DNA of 64,000 bases. Origin: Rhizobium sp. Root1334. Lineage in GTDB: Bacteria > Pseudomonadota > Alphaproteobacteria > Rhizobiales > Rhizobiaceae. Position numbers and translations under genes: made by a program. The notes beneath the pieces are model-generated. The model saw only the letters and a program-made list of their open reading frames with translations. It searched no databases and was not told where the DNA came from. Shown one piece after another: positions 62,195 through 64,000 of this stretch. How positions within the stretch are numbered: the first letter of the stretch is position 1; every line of letters begins with the position of its first letter. The DNA is taken from assembly GCF_001426665.1 (NCBI RefSeq), contig NZ_LMEY01000029.1:260654-324653 (forward strand), written 5' to 3'.

Positions 62195-63603
62195 TGGCGC
62201 GGCGCGCCTATTCGCTGCGCCGGGGGTTGCTCGCCTGGCTGTTGATCTCGACCGTCGTCATCGGAGCGCTTGCCCTGATCGACACCTATCGCGAGGCGGT
62301 GAAGACGGCGAATATCGTATCAGACCGGGTGCTGGCCGGGTCGGCGCTGGCGATTGCCGAAAGGGTCGTGGTCGCCGAAGACGGGTCGCTTGAGGTCGAT
62401 ATCCCCTATGTAGCGCTGGAAATGCTGACCTCGGCCGCGCAGGACCGCGTCTTCTACCGGGTCGATGGACCGCCCGGCCAGTTCATCACCGGCTACCAGA
62501 ACCTGCCCTCCGTTGCCGCTCTCAATGGCCAGTCGGCCGTCTATGCCGATGCGCAGTTCCGCGGTGAGCCGATCCGGGTCGCGGCTCTTGAGCGATCGGC
62601 CTCTACAGGCATCAATTCCGTTCCCTTCGTCGTCACCGTCGCGGAAACCACCATTGCCCGGCGGCAGTTGACGCAGGCGATCCTGTTGCGGTCGGCCTTC
62701 CGGCTGTTGATGATGATCCTGGGCGCGGCCGTTATCGTCTGGATCGCGGTCACGTTCTCGCTGCGGCCGCTTTACCGGCTGGGTGACGCCATTGCCGAGC
62801 GCAGCCCCGATGATCTGCACCCGATCGACCAGTCGGTGCCGAGCGAAGTCGAGGGGCTGGTCGAAACAGTCAATTCCTTCATGGTGCGGCTGCAATCTGC
62901 ACTCGATGCGCTGCGCCATTTCTCCGGCAATGCCAGCCATCAGCTGCGTACGCCACTGGCGATCATCCGCACGCAGTTGGCGCTGTCGGCCCGAGCCACG
63001 ACATTGGAGGAGGCGCAGGCCGCCGCCCGCAAGGGGGATGAGGCCGTCGCCCATGCCGAGCGCATTCTGGCGCAACTGCTGTTGATGGCTAAGATCGATG
63101 CCGCCGGCTCGAAGGAGCCGCAGCCGCTTGAGATCATCGATTTGGTCGCGCTGGCGCAGGAGATCACCGGCGACCGCGTGCCTGGCGCCGGTGAGGCCGA
63201 CATCGATCTCGGCTTCGAGGGCGGCGGCAAGGCATTGATCCGGGCGGAACCGCTGCTGATCGGCGAGCTGCTGCGTAATCTCATCGAAAACGCCATCGCC
63301 TATGCCGGAAAGGGAGCGGAAGTCACGGTTCGGGTCGAAATAGTGACAGACGGTGTCCGGCTCGACGTAGAAGACAACGGCCCGGGCATCCCACCGGAAA
63401 ACCGGCAGGTCGTGCGTCAGCGTTTTGCCCGCGGCGGACGCGGGCAAGCACCGGGGATGGGGTTGGGACTTCCGATCGTCGAAGAAATCGCCGGATTGTT
63501 CGGCGGACATCTTGCGCTGGGAGAAGGGCCGGGGGGGAAAGGGCTGAAAGCCTCGATAACATTCCCGGCCGCAATAGCTGGCCCGGCCGCGGTCTCTGCC
63601 TAG
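62194..63603 (+). CDS. tctE: Sensor histidine kinase TctE
   Basis: 469 residues: helix 1 near 13-30, periplasmic sensor region about 31-165 (TctE-type N-terminal domain), helix 2 near 168-188, HAMP-like linker, H-box with phosphoacceptor His249 in GNASHQLRTPL, N-box NLIENAIAYAG, G-boxes DNGPGIP and GMGLGLPIV. Couples a tricarboxylate signal to TctD. Ends convergent with a small ORF on the other strand. Confidence 0.94.
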   Translation: MARRAYSLRRGLLAWLLISTVVIGALALIDTYREAVKTANIVSDRVLAGSALAIAERVVVAEDGSLEVDIPYVALEMLTSAAQDRVFYRVDGPPGQFITGYQNLPSVAALNGQSAVYADAQFRGEPIRVAALERSASTGINSVPFVVTVAETTIARRQLTQAILLRSAFRLLMMILGAAVIVWIAVTFSLRPLYRLGDAIAERSPDDLHPIDQSVPSEVEGLVETVNSFMVRLQSALDALRHFSGNASHQLRTPLAIIRTQLALSARATTLEEAQAAARKGDEAVAHAERILAQLLLMAKIDAAGSKEPQPLEIIDLVALAQEITGDRVPGAGEADIDLGFEGGGKALIRAEPLLIGELLRNLIENAIAYAGKGAEVTVRVEIVTDGVRLDVEDNGPGIPPENRQVVRQRFARGGRGQAPGMGLGLPIVEEIAGLFGGHLALGEGPGGKGLKASITFPAAIAGPAAVSA

Positions 63604-63722
63604 CGGTTACGACCTGTCATAAGCGAGGTCGTTTCACGGGTCTGAACGAGAAGGATCGCGTTCCAGATCATCTGGACAAAACCGCGATCAGACGGGCTCG
63701 ACAGCTTGCGCTGCGAAAACAT
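63600..63722 (-). CDS. Possible small protein (40 residues)
   Basis: MFSQRKLSSPSDRGFVQMIW, then a hydrophobic ILLVQ stretch and a basic end. Support comes from GGAG placed 6 bases before the ATG at 63722 and from an A/T-rich, promoter-like region upstream. It overlaps the last codon of tctE tail to tail. No homology recognised; could be a chance ORF. Confidence 0.35.
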   Translation of the reverse strand: MFSQRKLSSPSDRGFVQMIWNAILLVQTRETTSLMTGRNR

Positions 63723-64000
63723 GATAAGCTCCATAGGGTTTGTTGCGAGGGTGAGATAGCACTTCGAAATGTATTTCGCCAGAGGGCAAAAGCAAATCTG
63801 CCTTGCACGGCAAGCATGGCACATATATCCGGAATTTTTCCTTACGAAATACACAATGCCAAAAGTAAATACACCGATATCCGGCTTTGCTTTTTACTGA
63901 TAATTTATCAATTAATCAATATCTTGCGTGCGACCGAAGAAACAACATCATCGATGAGTTTCTTCCTCTTTTTTGGGACCCCAAAGAACCCGCTCCGTTT
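63723..64000. other. A/T-rich end of window without a recognised gene
   Basis: 278 bases, clearly richer in A/T than the rest of the window. It contains CGAAATGTATTTCG (63765-63778), a 6+6 palindrome, and a second CGAAATAC at 63844. Probably promoter DNA of the small minus-strand ORF and of a gene beyond the window. Confidence 0.4.

Noticed and set aside
1..64000. CRISPR arrays, tRNA or rRNA genes, insertion sequences, prophage genes, anti-phage systems
   Set aside because: No regularly spaced repeats, no cloverleaf or rRNA sequence, no transposase or integrase, and no defence-type gene cluster was recognised.

Overview
The window reads as chromosome of a Rhizobiaceae member (Rhizobium/Agrobacterium/Ensifer-type alphaproteobacterium). 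The evidence is the high-GC coding sequence, a pyruvate carboxylase of rhizobial type, the cyclic beta-1,2-glucan genes ndvA/chvA and ndvB/chvB with an opgC-like modifier between them, a rhizobial phoCDET-type phosphonate/phosphate transporter, and two kinds of palindromic intergenic repeat typical of rhizobia. I saw no tRNA, rRNA, insertion sequence, phage or CRISPR array. Almost all sequence is dense, intact, ordinary coding DNA.

Layout. 1-2747: 5' part of pyc (minus strand; the 3' end lies outside the window). 2862-3602: a LuxR-type regulator that keeps the acyl-homoserine-lactone-binding residues, with a long inverted repeat upstream. 4060-15741: cyclic glucan block of exporter ndvA (+), opgC-like acyltransferase (-) and the giant synthase ndvB (-). 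16128-22773: a LysR regulator divergent from a four-gene operon (hglS, FAD-linked D-2-hydroxyglutarate dehydrogenase, ALDH7 aminoadipate-semialdehyde dehydrogenase, aminotransferase). Together these can take 2-aminoadipate semialdehyde to 2-oxoglutarate, the lower half of lysine catabolism. 22945-25359: a cytochrome P450 followed by an LpxL/HtrB-like acyltransferase.

25362-39170: a complete C-P lyase locus. One transcript, phnGHI-fosX-phnJKL-hexapeptide acyltransferase, is divergent from the regulator phnF. A second, phnC-D-E-E2-DUF1045-phnM-phnN, follows. Both start regions carry PHO-box-like 11-bp-period repeats, and a PhnF-type palindrome lies between phnG and phnF. 39231-42549: FAH-family hydrolase, gluconokinase, gluconate-5-dehydrogenase-like SDR and class II aldolase. 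43200-48496: an Opp/Dpp-type peptide ABC transporter with a fused two-domain ATPase. It is followed by an SMP-30 lactonase, a DMT exporter, and an FdhF/YdeP-type molybdopterin oxidoreductase with a translationally coupled 99-residue protein. 53631-54695: a TerC/DUF475 membrane protein preceded by a structured leader with mutually exclusive hairpins. 54982-56409: manC-like GDP-mannose enzyme. 57151-63603: a tripartite tricarboxylate transporter (tctCBA), an orphan solute-binding protein and the TctD/TctE two-component system.

The signals I consider least explained are the attenuator-like leader of the TerC gene, the coupled small protein after the molybdopterin enzyme, the P450-acyltransferase pair, the 38-bp inverted repeat before the luxR gene, the 12-bp direct repeat spaced 31 bp before the opp operon, and the orphan binding protein beside TctDE with a nearby perfect OmpR-type direct repeat.
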